Notes: a model not told the origin generated them from the sequence alone. A stretch of 64,000 nt of DNA from JBDIVL01 sp039794405 (GCA_039794405.1 JBDIVL010000002.1:1-64000), one strand, 5' to 3'; shown: positions 26,914 through 36,172, counted from the first letter of the stretch. Numbers and translations are program-made.

Positions 26914-27888
26914 TTATTCTATCTTCTTAAGTTCTTCTGCAATAATTGGCGCCGGTAAAGGCAAATACCCATCCTTCACAACTGCCTCCTGACCTTCTTT
27001 ACTCAGAATAAATTTAATGAATTCTCTTGCTAAAGGATCGAGGGGCTGACCGGGCTTTTTGTTAATATATACATAGAGAAACCTTGCCAATGGATAAGAA
27101 CCATTCAATACATTCTCCATCTTTGCCTCTTTATAGGGTTCTCCCTGTTTGAATGCAAGAGGCACAGCACGGATACCTGATGTCGTGTAACCAATACCGC
27201 TGTATCCTACGCCATATCGATCTTCAGTCACACCCTGTACTACAGAGGCGGAACCAGGTTGTTCTTTTACCGTACTCTTGAAATCGCCTTTATAAAGGGC
27301 ATGTTCCTTGAAATAACCATAGGTACCTGAAGCAGAGTTACGGCCGTAGAGGCTTATCGGCCTCGATGCCCAATCCCCTGTCAGACCAAGCTGTCCCCAT
27401 GTCTTAATATCTTCTTTATAGCTACCCTTTCTGGTTTTTGAGAAAATAGCGTCTGCCTGCGGAAGACTTAAGCCCTTTATAGGATTATCTTTGTTTACAT
27501 ATACTGCCAGGGCATCCAGCGACGTCTTTATTTCCGTGGGTTTATATCCGTATTTCTTTTCAAAGGCATCTATTTCTGTAGGCTTCATAGCCCTGCTCAT
27601 CGGACCTATTTGTGCCGTCCCCGATATCAATGCAGGCGGAGCAGTTGTAGAACCCTTGCCCTCTATCTGTACCTTCACGTTCGGATATACCCTGTTAAAC
27701 CCTTCAGCCCAGTAAGTCATAAGATTGTTCATGGTATCCGAACCGATACTACTCAGGTTACCGGATACACCTTCAACCTTGACGTAAGGCTTGATACCTG
27801 TTTCGGCACAAACTAATGCATGAGGTATGGACATTCCTGCCATACCGAGATGAAGAATCATCAACGAAGACCAAATTTTTTTTCCCAT
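26914..27888 (-). CDS. pstS: Phosphate-binding protein PstS
   Basis: 324 residues with signal peptide (to about residue 30, ALVCAETG). PstS signatures: 'GNLSSIGSDTMNNLMTYWAE' (phosphate loop with Ser/Asp), 'GKGSTTAPPALISGTAQIGP', 'GRNSASGTYGYFKEHAL' with the conserved RNxxSGT phosphate-binding motif, and 'YVYINKKPGQPLDPLAREFI'. It delivers phosphate to PstC/PstA. It differs strongly from the pstS remnant at 352-1372, which is of a shorter, tungstate/phosphate-like type. Upstream lies a repeat-rich gap rather than an obvious Pho box. Confidence 0.94.
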   Translation of the reverse strand: MGKKIWSSLMILHLGMAGMSIPHALVCAETGIKPYVKVEGVSGNLSSIGSDTMNNLMTYWAEGFNRVYPNVKVQIEGKGSTTAPPALISGTAQIGPMSRAMKPTEIDAFEKKYGYKPTEIKTSLDALAVYVNKDNPIKGLSLPQADAIFSKTRKGSYKEDIKTWGQLGLTGDWASRPISLYGRNSASGTYGYFKEHALYKGDFKSTVKEQPGSASVVQGVTEDRYGVGYSGIGYTTSGIRAVPLAFKQGEPYKEAKMENVLNGSYPLARFLYVYINKKPGQPLDPLAREFIKFILSKEGQEAVVKDGYLPLPAPIIAEELKKIE

Positions 27889-28154
27889 ATTTATTTTCTC
27901 CTCATTTTATCTATGATATTTGATTAGTATCTTACCTCAAGTTAGGCTGCCTCTGGCAGCGACTTTCGACTGCTTGTTTTTGACTGCTTGTTCCCAAACT
28001 CTGTTTGGGAACACCATGTTACCATGAAACTCTGTTTCATGGATGTCCGGCTAACTACGAGAAACTTTATTGATTGTTTTCTCGAAACAGAATTTCTCAC
28101 TCATCACGTTCTCAAACAGAGTTAGAGAACGAGCCAGAAGGCCCTATGATCAAA

Positions 28155-28274
28155 GGTTGGTTCAACCTTGCAGATCGAACCATACGCTTGGAGTTGATGT
28201 ACGTATTTTGATTAGCGCCTGGCATAGGTAAATGTGCCAAACGTTCGGTTCAATCGTGGACGATTGAACCAACC
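28155..28274 (+). repeat. Two-hairpin dispersed element, copy D
   Basis: 120 bp from GGTTGGTTCAACC to GATTGAACCAACC. The left hairpin is GGTTCAACCTTGCAGATCGAACC-like, the right GGTTCAATCG/CGATTGAACC. Sits in the 27889-28432 gap, which has no gene; the left part of that gap repeats the words CCCAAACTCTGTTTGGGAAC and CATGAAACTCTGTTTCATG, two more small hairpins. Confidence 0.75.
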
Positions 28275-28308
28275 ACGAGCCTTCAGCAAACTTTTTCAGA
28301 ACGCCTAC

Positions 28309-28400
28309 GTAGGGGAGAACCTTGTGTCCGCCCTTGTCCTGCACAATTCAAAACATTTGATTTTGTTTCCCATTTGGGCGGATACAAGGTTCGCCCCTCC
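28309..28400. repeat. Long imperfect hairpin, GAACCTTGTG family
   Basis: Arms GTAGGGGAGAACCTTGTGTC and GGCGGATACAAGGTTCGCCCC surround about 45 bp. The same architecture is at 31257-31346 and, interrupted, at 10265-10340. Confidence 0.65.
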
Positions 28401-28432
28401 ATGGCCGTTTTGAATTTTCTCTGCGGTAAAAC

Positions 28433-28972
28433 TTAACGAGAGATCAACTCATTTTTAGAATGGCGGTTATCATATTCCTTTACTGCCTCATCAGAGTCAA
28501 AGACAACCGTTTCACCATGCGGGCCGTATCCTATCTTAACAATACCGACACCAAGTTCTCCTGATTTCTCAAAGTTTTTCTTGCGCGTAGGTGAGGTAAA
28601 AACATACACCCTGCCGTCTTTCTTAAATTCCTGGTAAGCCTTGATACGGGCATTTCCAAGTATCTCCTTTACAAGATGGGATTCATATTCAATAACAGCC
28701 TCATCAGAGTCGAAGATAACTGTTTCTCCATTAGGCCCGTGTCCGATCTTGATAATACCTTTGCCCAACTCTCCTGATTTTTCAAATTCCTCCTTTCGTT
28801 TCTCTGAAGAGAAGATATAAATTCTCCCATCCTTTTTCACCTCCTGATACGCACTTTCCTCCGATGAGTCAGCCCAGGATGCAGTTATCTGTGAAGTAAT
28901 ACAAAGTATCAAACCGGTAATACCTAATGATAGGAATAAAACATAAAATCCTTTTTTAACTTTTCCATACAC
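28433..28972 (-). CDS. Exported protein with two tandem copies of a ~56-residue domain
   Basis: 179 residues. An N-terminal hydrophobic segment (about 9-35, ending ASWADSS) is a signal peptide or anchor. The rest is a duplication: residues ~41-97 begin 'AYQEVKKDGRIYIFSSEKRK' and residues ~112-168 begin 'AYQEFKKDGRVYVFTSPTRK', each running through 'FEKSGELG', 'IIKIG' or 'IVKIG', 'GPNGETVIFDSDEAVIEY' or its twin. Identity between repeats is about 75% by eye. No family is recognised. It sits 36 bp downstream of the OprP-type porin on the same strand inside the phosphate island, so a periplasmic role in phosphate starvation or porin function is a reasonable guess only. Confidence 0.75.
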   Translation of the reverse strand: MYGKVKKGFYVLFLSLGITGLILCITSQITASWADSSEESAYQEVKKDGRIYIFSSEKRKEEFEKSGELGKGIIKIGHGPNGETVIFDSDEAVIEYESHLVKEILGNARIKAYQEFKKDGRVYVFTSPTRKKNFEKSGELGVGIVKIGYGPHGETVVFDSDEAVKEYDNRHSKNELISR

Positions 28973-29007
28973 TTAATAATCTCCTGTTATTTAGGTTAAT
29001 ATATCCA

Positions 29008-30426
29008 TCAGAATATAATTTGGTATTGTATTCTGAACCGATTCTCCTCTTCATCACCCTCATCACCCCTTTCAGTTTCAAAGTGGCCGAAATCTGCCTG
29101 TATTTTGGAACGGTGGTCACGGAAATAATAGTTTACACCAAACGCATATTCCCTTCCATCGTCATCAGACACATCATCATCGGGATCAAGCATCGAATAA
29201 CGGGCAGCGAGTTCCAGCCTCTTCGGTATCACAAAGTAGCCAAGCTGGGTATAAAATCCATCAGAGTCTATAGAACCACCACCACCTTCGGGATCCCGAT
29301 TCATGATATAATACTCATTATTCCACGACAACCCCTTATATTTTAATCCTAAATCAACAACCCCGACAATAACATCAGTATCTTCGAGTTTTTCATCTTG
29401 TACTTTTCCGTTAAAGGCTACAGATGCACCAATGGTTGCCAGTAATTTCTCAGAATACTTAACATCTGTTTCATCATAATAATCGTACTTCCCGAATGGG
29501 TTGTATCGGGCACTAAGGACATACATGAGTTCATTATCAATGTTATCATCCGTACCCCTTTCTGAAGGGTCTTCACCAGCGCCATTAAATACCGCAGCAT
29601 GGTATTCCAGGTGTCCATCAAATGGTTGTCCATAGATGTCAAATCCATAATCCCTGTCCTGATCAAAGAATTCACTGGCAATAGATCTATCCTGAAATAG
29701 AAGTTTAGAAGACGATGCAACCCTTTGCCTGTTAAAGGGTACTTTAAAATACCCAATCTTGGCATTCAACTCTTCAAGTGGCGTCCAGTACACATAAAAA
29801 CCCCTCACACCCACATCAAAACTGTCACCATCTAATTCAACATAATAATGGAGGAGTTTACTATAGATATTTCCGCCAAAGTAAAGCCTTGCCCGACGAA
29901 CATCGATGTTGTTTGTATCATTTTTATCAAAATCGGCATCCCTATCTTTGAAGGTATACCGGAACTGCATTCTAAACCCCAGGTTTAACGAATATCGTTC
30001 ATCTTCCGTTTTAAAACCCAATGCATATTTCTCGTGATCGGGGGTATAGGCAGTCGTGACGGTAGACAAACCAAGTCCCATTTTTTCCCTTGCTTCGTCT
30101 GAAGCAAAATAGTCCACAACTTCTTGCCTAATTTCTTCTTTTACTTCTTCCTTTGCCGGTACAGCTTCTATACGGTTTTTTAGTGCCTGAATCTGTTCCT
30201 GCTGTTTTAAAGTCGACTCCTGCATCTGCTTCATTTGTTCTTGCTGTCTTAGAAACGCCTCTTCCATCTGTTTCAACTGCCACTTTAAATCTTCTCCTTC
30301 ATCTTCATATACCCCGGCAGGCCGTTCAGTTTGCTGGGCAAAGACACCTTGCAGCATACCGTTTACCGATACACTATAGAATACTGCGGCAGAGAATATA
30401 CCATATTTATACCATTTCCTTTGCAT
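29008..30426 (-). CDS. Phosphate-selective porin O/P family
   Basis: 472 residues: signal peptide to about residue 30 (GVFAQQTE), a coiled coil near 45-105 (KQMEEAFLRQQEQMKQMQ), then the barrel with 'NLGFRMQFRYTFKDRDADFD', 'NIDVRRARLYFGGNIYSKLL' and terminal Phe. Nearly the same layout as the porin at 7032 and clearly paralogous. Family members form trimeric anion channels induced by phosphate limitation. Its gene is divergent from phoB and followed by the duplicated-domain gene; the four-unit Pho-box-like repeat at 30908-30946 lies about 480 bp upstream of its start. Confidence 0.88.
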   Translation of the reverse strand: MQRKWYKYGIFSAAVFYSVSVNGMLQGVFAQQTERPAGVYEDEGEDLKWQLKQMEEAFLRQQEQMKQMQESTLKQQEQIQALKNRIEAVPAKEEVKEEIRQEVVDYFASDEAREKMGLGLSTVTTAYTPDHEKYALGFKTEDERYSLNLGFRMQFRYTFKDRDADFDKNDTNNIDVRRARLYFGGNIYSKLLHYYVELDGDSFDVGVRGFYVYWTPLEELNAKIGYFKVPFNRQRVASSSKLLFQDRSIASEFFDQDRDYGFDIYGQPFDGHLEYHAAVFNGAGEDPSERGTDDNIDNELMYVLSARYNPFGKYDYYDETDVKYSEKLLATIGASVAFNGKVQDEKLEDTDVIVGVVDLGLKYKGLSWNNEYYIMNRDPEGGGGSIDSDGFYTQLGYFVIPKRLELAARYSMLDPDDDVSDDDGREYAFGVNYYFRDHRSKIQADFGHFETERGDEGDEEENRFRIQYQIIF

Positions 30427-30907
30427 AAGAAAAATCTCCTTTTCTTAAAATAACCCTTCACGTAAATACACATACCCATCAAGACATTACAAAACAGAAT
30501 AAAAAACAATATAAATAATAAATGATGTTATTGCTTTTATTTAGTTTGAAGCGTTAGTATGATTCTTTCCAAGAAATTGTCCAAAAATCTTCTGCAATAT
30601 CATTTTTATAGGGATACGTTGTAATGCTTAGTTTGCAAATGTTTTGCCGGAAATTAATTTCGGTGTATTTTGGGTATCTCCAGCCTTAGTAGCTTGCCGC
30701 ACGATCTTTCATAATACCAGCAGGAAAAGCTGGTAGTACACTTGCAAGTTCCTATCTTAATCTCACAAGTTACCAAACAAGTTGCAGGAAAGAAGGAAGA
30801 AGCCCCTCTCCCGCAGTCCTTCTCGCGTTGGAGTCCGGTGTCCTTACCGGATAAATTTACATGGGGAGTTAGATCATGTAAATCCTGAGGAAATTATACA
30901 ACTTCAA

Positions 30908-30946
30908 TATTAAGGAATTGTTAAGGGATTGTTAATTTCATATTAA
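30908..30946. promoter_or_regulatory. Pho-box-like site, four 11-bp-spaced units
   Basis: Hexamers TATTAA, TGTTAA, TGTTAA, TATTAA start at 30908, 30919, 30930 and 30941, exactly 11 bp apart. On the other strand they read TTAATA/TTAACA, like the TTAACA repeats bound by Bacillus PhoP and with the same helical spacing as the E. coli pho box. The identical four-unit order recurs at 34554-34592. Lies between the divergent porin and phoB genes (gap 30427-31449, which has no gene). Confidence 0.65.
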
Positions 30947-31111
30947 ATTATTAGTGCTTTATACCCGGAGAATATTTGCCGTAAAAATCCTCATGATACA
31001 TAAGACAAAAACAAGAAAGGTCAGCATACCCATTTTAAAGAGGTCAAACTCTTTAAACCAGCATGCCATTATCCCTGTAAGCATTACTACAAGAAAATTG
31101 CAGCCTGCAAA

Positions 31112-31128
31112 TATTAAGGTATTGTTAA
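31112..31128. promoter_or_regulatory. Pho-box-like site, two units
   Basis: TATTAA at 31112 and TGTTAA at 31123, again 11 bp apart and with the same flanking AAGG. It is 320 bp upstream of phoB and may serve autoregulation. Weaker than the four-unit sites. Confidence 0.45.
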
Positions 31129-31256
31129 TAAATTATGAGTTTTGTATAAAGTTTGTAGAGACCCGCAACCGTGCGTCTCTCCATAGAGTTTCATGGGTTG
31201 GTTGGGTTTCTCGAGTTAACCTAAAAATCCCAAGAATGAAAATTCAAAGTTCTTTT

Positions 31257-31346
31257 GTAGGGTGAACCTTGTGTTCGCCCGAATAGAAAACAAGCACAAA
31301 TATTTTGAATTGTATGGGACAAGGGCGAACACAAGGTTCGCCCCTA
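31257..31346. repeat. Long hairpin, GAACCTTGTG family, best copy
   Basis: Arms TGAACCTTGTGTTCGCCCG and GGGCGAACACAAGGTTCGCC with outer GTAGGG/CCCTAC and a 40-bp loop. Located about 100 bp upstream of phoB, downstream of both Pho-box-like sites; transcripts from those sites would include the hairpin. Confidence 0.65.
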
Positions 31347-31449
31347 CATAGGTGTTATAAAAAAAATCGAAGAAAAACCTGATTTTAAAATACATTGACT
31401 TCTTGGAACAAAGAAGTTACAAATGATCTTTTCAACATCATAATTTTAT

Positions 31450-32151
31450 ATGATAATTAAGAATGCAATGCCGAAAGAAAAAATCCTTATTGTAGACGAC
31501 GAACAAGACCTTGTGAAATTAATCCGCTTCCATCTCGAAAAAAATGGCTATAAGACAATAGTCAGCAACAATGGAGAGGATGCATTATTTCTTGCCAGAA
31601 GAGAGAGGCCGGAGCTTATTATCCTGGACCTTATGCTGCCTGGAATTGACGGCCTTGAGGTATGCAGGCGGTTGAAGGCATCCCCAGAGTTAGCCACGAT
31701 TGCTATTGTCATGTTAACAGCAAAGGGTGAGGAAGACGATATAACAGTAGGTTTAAAATTAGGTGCCGATGATTATGTAACAAAGCCTTTTAGTCCAAAA
31801 GAACTTGTAGCACGCATAGAAGCCATCCTCAGGCGGACAAGATCATCTTCACCAGTGAAAGATTATGTGGAAATAGATGGTCTTGCAATTGATGTATCCA
31901 GACACGAGGTAACCATGCAAGGGGAGATTATTCCGTTAACGCTTACCGAGTTTAAGATTCTTCACCAACTGGCCAGCAAACAGGGAAGGGTATTTACCAG
32001 GGATCAGCTAGTTGATGCGGCTTCCGGGCCTGAGACTTCCGTTACCGACAGGACAATCGATGTGCATATTGCCTCTCTCAGAAAAAAACTAAAAACATTT
32101 GCAAACCATATCGTTACCATACGGGGGGTCGGTTATAAATTCAAAGAATAA
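31450..32151 (+). CDS. phoB: Phosphate response regulator PhoB/PhoP
   Basis: 233 residues: receiver domain with acidic pair 'IVDDEQD', phosphoacceptor Asp60 in 'LIILDLMLPGIDG', the 'MLTA' Thr and 'DDYVTKPFSPKELVARIEAI' Lys; then an OmpR-type winged helix with 'PLTLTEFKILHQLASKQGRV' and 'VDVHIASLRKKL'-like 'TIDVHIASLRKKL'. Either ATG 31450 or 31468 (MPKEKI) may be the start; neither has a strong ribosome site. It heads a phoB-phoR pair (phoR starts five bases after its stop) and is the expected activator of pst, porin and Pho-box genes here. Confidence 0.92.
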   Translation: MIIKNAMPKEKILIVDDEQDLVKLIRFHLEKNGYKTIVSNNGEDALFLARRERPELIILDLMLPGIDGLEVCRRLKASPELATIAIVMLTAKGEEDDITVGLKLGADDYVTKPFSPKELVARIEAILRRTRSSSPVKDYVEIDGLAIDVSRHEVTMQGEIIPLTLTEFKILHQLASKQGRVFTRDQLVDAASGPETSVTDRTIDVHIASLRKKLKTFANHIVTIRGVGYKFKE

Positions 32152-32155
32152 AAGG

Positions 32156-33928
32156 ATGTTTAAGAATAAATTATTTTGGAAAATCTTTGTAAGTTATATC
32201 GTTCTTTTTTGTCTGTGCCTGGCCTTTACAGGATATTTTACAGCCAGGATAGTAAAAAAATACAATCTCGAATTATTAACAAACAACGTAGAATCCCATA
32301 CATTATTAACCAGCCAATTAATCAAGACCTCATTATCCAAAAACGATGCTGAAGAGGCCTTGTATATTTGTAAAATGCTGAGTAAACATTCAAATATGGG
32401 TATTATCGTTGCAGACCGGACAGGAAATATTATTTGCCAATCGGGAATTACCGGACCGTTAAGATCATACCTGAAAGAAAACGGTACAAGTATCCTGCGA
32501 AAAGATACCATACCAAAGATCTATCATGATAATCTATCCGGGCTAATCTATAGTATTAGACCGGTAAAGATAACAGAAGATAATGAGTTTCTTGTAGGGG
32601 TATCAGACTCTTTGAAGTCGTACGAGGGAAGTTTCACTGCAGGAATAAAAACAATTATCCTCTCTATGTTTCTTGCATTTGCGTTTACCTTACCAGTCTC
32701 TTTTATCATTATTAAGGTAAATACATCTCCTTTATCAAAAATTACCCAAATAGCACAGCATATTGCACGGGGCGATTTCGGGAGAAAGGTAGAGATTACT
32801 TCTTCTGACGAAATCGGTGATTTAGCACATGCAATTAATACCATAGGCATAGAACTTCAATCCCAGATGCAAACGATTCTTGATGATAAAAACAAACTTG
32901 ATGCTATCATGGCACATATGAACAATGCAGTAATTTCAACGGATATACAGGAAAGAATCGTCATTATCAACCAGGCGGCAAAAGCATTATTCGGGATATC
33001 AGTGGTCACGGTAAATAAAGATTATTTATGGGAAAAGATACGAAACGAGAAGCTATGTAATTCAGTAAGAGAGGTTATGAGAACTCAATTAACTAAGGCA
33101 TTTGAGATAGAACTCACCACACCTGAAAAGAAATTACTGCAAGTGCATCTCTCCCCTATTCAGATTGATACAAAGACCAGCGGAATTCTTATCCTGTTTC
33201 ACGATATTACAGAATTGCGCAGGCTTGAAAACGCACGCAAAGAATTTGTTGCCAACGTATCTCATGAACTCAGAACACCGCTTACCTCCATAAAGGGCTA
33301 TTTAGAAACGTTGCTTGATAATACGGCAATGGACCAGGAACAATTGCAGGAATTTCTCGGTATTATGATGAAGCATACCCAGAGACTCGACAATTTGATT
33401 AAAGACATTCTTGATCTATCCAGATTAGACTCTCATGATTTAATGACAGAGCTTTGTGGTTTAGATATACGACCCTGCCTGGAAAGTATCTCTTCTCACT
33501 ATAAAGAACACTGTATACAAAAGGGTCAAACTTTCGAACTCAGTATACCCCATAATATACCCGTGATAGAAACGAACGAATATACCCTGCGTCAACTGCT
33601 GACGAACTTGCTTGATAACGCCGTAAAGTATACACCGGAAGGTGGACGTATAGGTTTAAAGGTTGAACCTGCCAACGAATCCCTGGTATTTGAAGTATCA
33701 GATACAGGCATAGGGATTCCCAAAGAACATATTCCCCGTATTTTTGAAAGATTTTATCGTGTCGATTCAGCCCGCTCACGGGAAATGGGAGGAACAGGGT
33801 TGGGGCTCTCCATTGTCAAACACATCGTGAACCTCCATCATGGATTCATTCATGTTGAAAGCACGCCTGGTGTTGGAAGTAAATTCATCATTACGCTGCC
33901 TAAGCAGCAAGCAAAATACGTAGCTTAA
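32156..33928 (+). CDS. phoR: Phosphate sensor histidine kinase PhoR
   Basis: 590 residues from the ATG at 32156 (AAAGG just upstream). Two membrane helices (about 8-30 and 165-190) bracket a ~130-residue sensor region; then HAMP ('KITQIAQHIARGDFGRKVEI'), PAS (about 240-355, 'AIMAHMNNAVISTDIQERIV'), HisKA with 'FVANVSHELRTPLTSIKGYL' (His near 370) and HATPase with N box 'LLTNLLDNAVKYTPEGG', 'DTGIGIP' and 'GTGLGLSIVKHIV'. The layout is that of PhoR/PnpS. Stop overlaps a small convergent frame. Confidence 0.92.
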   Translation: MFKNKLFWKIFVSYIVLFCLCLAFTGYFTARIVKKYNLELLTNNVESHTLLTSQLIKTSLSKNDAEEALYICKMLSKHSNMGIIVADRTGNIICQSGITGPLRSYLKENGTSILRKDTIPKIYHDNLSGLIYSIRPVKITEDNEFLVGVSDSLKSYEGSFTAGIKTIILSMFLAFAFTLPVSFIIIKVNTSPLSKITQIAQHIARGDFGRKVEITSSDEIGDLAHAINTIGIELQSQMQTILDDKNKLDAIMAHMNNAVISTDIQERIVIINQAAKALFGISVVTVNKDYLWEKIRNEKLCNSVREVMRTQLTKAFEIELTTPEKKLLQVHLSPIQIDTKTSGILILFHDITELRRLENARKEFVANVSHELRTPLTSIKGYLETLLDNTAMDQEQLQEFLGIMMKHTQRLDNLIKDILDLSRLDSHDLMTELCGLDIRPCLESISSHYKEHCIQKGQTFELSIPHNIPVIETNEYTLRQLLTNLLDNAVKYTPEGGRIGLKVEPANESLVFEVSDTGIGIPKEHIPRIFERFYRVDSARSREMGGTGLGLSIVKHIVNLHHGFIHVESTPGVGSKFIITLPKQQAKYVA

Positions 33929-34062
33929 TTTACAATACTCTCAATTTTACCTACGTATTCCTCTTCTCTTCGCTTACTCCCCTGGAATATGGCATATATC
34001 AATATCATAAAAATACTACCCAGGACACTACCACTCATTATCAAAAGCATATATACGGCCAT
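33925..34062 (-). CDS. Small single-helix membrane protein candidate
   Basis: 45 residues: 'MAVYMLLIMSGSVLGSIFMI' and 'LIYAIFQGSKRREEEYVG' give one membrane helix followed by a charged tail, reminiscent in form of small cbb3-oxidase accessory proteins but without real similarity. It lies 78 bp downstream of the zinc-ribbon gene on the same strand and overlaps the phoR end by four bases convergently. Ribosome site is weak (AGAAAG). If real, it would share the Pho-box-like promoter at 34554. Confidence 0.4.
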   Translation of the reverse strand: MAVYMLLIMSGSVLGSIFMILIYAIFQGSKRREEEYVGKIESIVN

Positions 34063-34140
34063 CTTTCTTTTAAAAATAGTTTGATATTTTTTTAAAACTA
34101 CCTTCAGTTTTATTTTACCTAAGACTTGGCATTCCTGTTT

Positions 34141-34410
34141 TTATGGCGCATCCTTTACCTTTCCAAGCCTTCGAATTGTTTGAATGTATTTTTTACCAAC
34201 AGAAATAGCATTATCGTACTCAAATCTTTGGAAACAAAATTTGCATTCAATATAGGTATCGGCTTGCCGCAAATTTGGCAGGGCATCGCTTTCTTCGATA
34301 CGTATGCCCAATTCAGGGGATTGTTTGATATCCCGGAAATTACTTGTAAAGACTCTAAATTCTTTATTGTTACCACAGTTGGGGCAAATAAAAAATGTAT
34401 TCGTTATCAT
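34141..34410 (-). CDS. Small zinc-ribbon protein
   Basis: 89 residues with two CxxC knuckles, 'FFICPNCGNNKEFRVF' and 'YIECKFCFQRFEYDNA', about 50 residues apart, a zinc-ribbon layout. A GGAGG ribosome site precedes the start. No catalytic motif; such proteins often bind nucleic acid or partner proteins. A perfect four-unit Pho-box-like repeat lies 144 bp upstream, so it is likely part of the phosphate response. It sits next to phoR, convergent. Confidence 0.65.
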   Translation of the reverse strand: MITNTFFICPNCGNNKEFRVFTSNFRDIKQSPELGIRIEESDALPNLRQADTYIECKFCFQRFEYDNAISVGKKYIQTIRRLGKVKDAP

Positions 34411-34553
34411 AAACTTAACCTCCTTATTTTGCTTTATTTATTATTTTTCTCATATAGCGCTCCGGAAGAACCAAATTCACACCATACTTCCTTATAAACT
34501 ATGGAAGATAGAAGAATATTTCCCATAATCATGAGGATATTATATCCTTTAAA

Positions 34554-34592
34554 TATTAAGGAGATGTTAAAGGGGTGTTAATTTTATATTAA
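34554..34592. promoter_or_regulatory. Pho-box-like site, four 11-bp-spaced units, second copy
   Basis: TATTAA, TGTTAA, TGTTAA, TATTAA at 34554, 34565, 34576 and 34587. Order, spacing and even the AAGG after unit one match 30908-30946. Nearest start codon downstream on the minus strand is the zinc-ribbon gene; modA ends towards it. Confidence 0.65.
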
Positions 34593-34697
34593 GTTTAAAG
34601 CCATCTTAAAGTTTATTGAATACTTATGCCTAACTATGGGGAAAGAAAGTAGAGCAGATAGTAAAAAACATTCACAGTCATTTTATCTCGTTGTTCT

Positions 34698-35483
34698 TTA
34701 AGGACAAGGAAGCACAAAACCGTAACGAGAAAGTATTTTTTTCCCATTCTTTCCCTGTACAAATTCCAAAAAACTCTTTACGCTTGATTTGTCTTTACCT
34801 CTTTGTAATACGATATATGCCTGTTCCAGCCTGCTATACGACACAGCAGGAATGATCCAATAATCTCCCTCATTCTCCATTCTTGGAGAAATTGCCAAAG
34901 ACAAAGCAATTATCCCTGCATCAGCAGCGCCTGTTTGAACAAATTGTGCCGTTTGTGAGATGTTTTCGCCATAAATTAATTTATCCTGAACCTTGTCCCA
35001 AAGGCCATAATACCGAAGTGCCTCCTCTGCTGCCCTGCCGTATGGGGCATGTTTGGGGTTTGCAATCGCCAGCCTTTTTACTTCCGGTTCTAAAATTACC
35101 TTTAGTTCTTTCTGAAAATTCAATTTTGACTTTTTAGGAATCCAAAGCACAATCTTACCCACAGCATAAAGTCCTCTTGTGCCCCTTACAGCCAGACCTT
35201 CTTCCTCAAGAAACTTTGGATAACTGCTATCTGCTGAAAAAAATATATCAAAAGGTGCCCCTTGTTTTATCTGTGCAAAGAAATTACCTGATGACCCATA
35301 AGAAACCCTTATTTCAATGCCGGGATTTATTTCTTCAAAAGTCATGCAGATATCATCCATTGCAAATTTTAAATCAGATGCAGCGGCAAGAGAAAGCTCT
35401 TCCGCCGCCCGGACGGTATCCGAAATGCATATCGACAAAAATATTACAACAACAAAAAAACAACCTTTTTTGAATTTTTTCAT
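34698..35483 (-). CDS. modA: Molybdate/tungstate-binding protein ModA
   Basis: 261 residues, signal peptide to about residue 26 (TVRAAEEL), then ModA motifs: 'LSLAAASDLKFAMDDICMTF', 'VSYGSSGNFFAQIKQGAPFD', 'IFFSADSSYPKFLEEEGLAV' and 'AIANPKHAPYGRAAEEALRY'. These Ser/Ala/Tyr loops bind the oxyanion. No modB/modC follows, so it must work with a permease elsewhere. Molybdenum is needed for nitrite oxidoreductase and formate dehydrogenase in anammox bacteria (general knowledge). Confidence 0.9.
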   Translation of the reverse strand: MKKFKKGCFFVVVIFLSICISDTVRAAEELSLAAASDLKFAMDDICMTFEEINPGIEIRVSYGSSGNFFAQIKQGAPFDIFFSADSSYPKFLEEEGLAVRGTRGLYAVGKIVLWIPKKSKLNFQKELKVILEPEVKRLAIANPKHAPYGRAAEEALRYYGLWDKVQDKLIYGENISQTAQFVQTGAADAGIIALSLAISPRMENEGDYWIIPAVSYSRLEQAYIVLQRGKDKSSVKSFLEFVQGKNGKKILSRYGFVLPCP

Positions 35484-36172
35484 GGTTTATCTTCCGCAAA
35501 AAATATCACTTTATCAAAACACGACAGCATTGTATCATACACGACATAACGAAGTCAAATACAAAATAATATACCGTATTATGTTGAATAGTTCGAATTA
35601 GGGAAGATGCTATGAGACCCCACCCTTGTCCTCTCCCAAGAGGGAAATAAGGAAATCCTCTCCTGGGAAGGGATTGATGGGCATAAAAGCATTAACTTAA
35701 GGACTGCTATTAATTAGTCTACACGGTACATAGTGTCTAAAAAGGAGAAGTACTATGGTACAAGAAGGCAGGGATTGAGCAACAGGCATAAACAAAAAAG
35801 ACACAGAGAGAGCCCAAGAAAAGGTTTTACAGTATGGATACGTTTACTGGCTTTGAAAAGGAGCTTTACTATACGTTTGCCTGACCTGATCCGGTTCAGC
35901 CGCTCGATCGTAAGTCCCGGCAAAGACCGCCAACTCTACATTCGTACGCTTGGTATTTCTCATATTCGAGGCAAGCCATGACAACGTTTCTCCTTTCACG
36001 GCATTACCTGTCTTGCAAAATACATGGCGGTATTCAAATTCAACGTTAGATTCTGAATGTACTGTTTGAAAGGTCTCTTGCCCGTTTGATTTCGCTATCG
36101 TAAATATGCATATGGTGGTGTATGGCAACAGAACAAACGGATTTTTTGACGGCGTACCAGTTTGATGACCCT
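35484..36172. other. Gap without supported gene
   Basis: One 94-residue minus-strand frame (36128-35844) is open but has no ribosome site, no recognisable family and no neighbour support; it contains 'FCKTGNAVKGETLSWLASNM' and could be a remnant. The rest is low-information sequence including CCTCTCCCAAGAGGG. No repeats of the families listed elsewhere are present. Confidence 0.35.

Noticed and set aside
35844..36128. 94-residue minus-strand frame between modA and the aminotransferase
   Set aside because: Open but without ribosome site, recognisable motif or conserved neighbour; kept only as a possible remnant in the gap entry.
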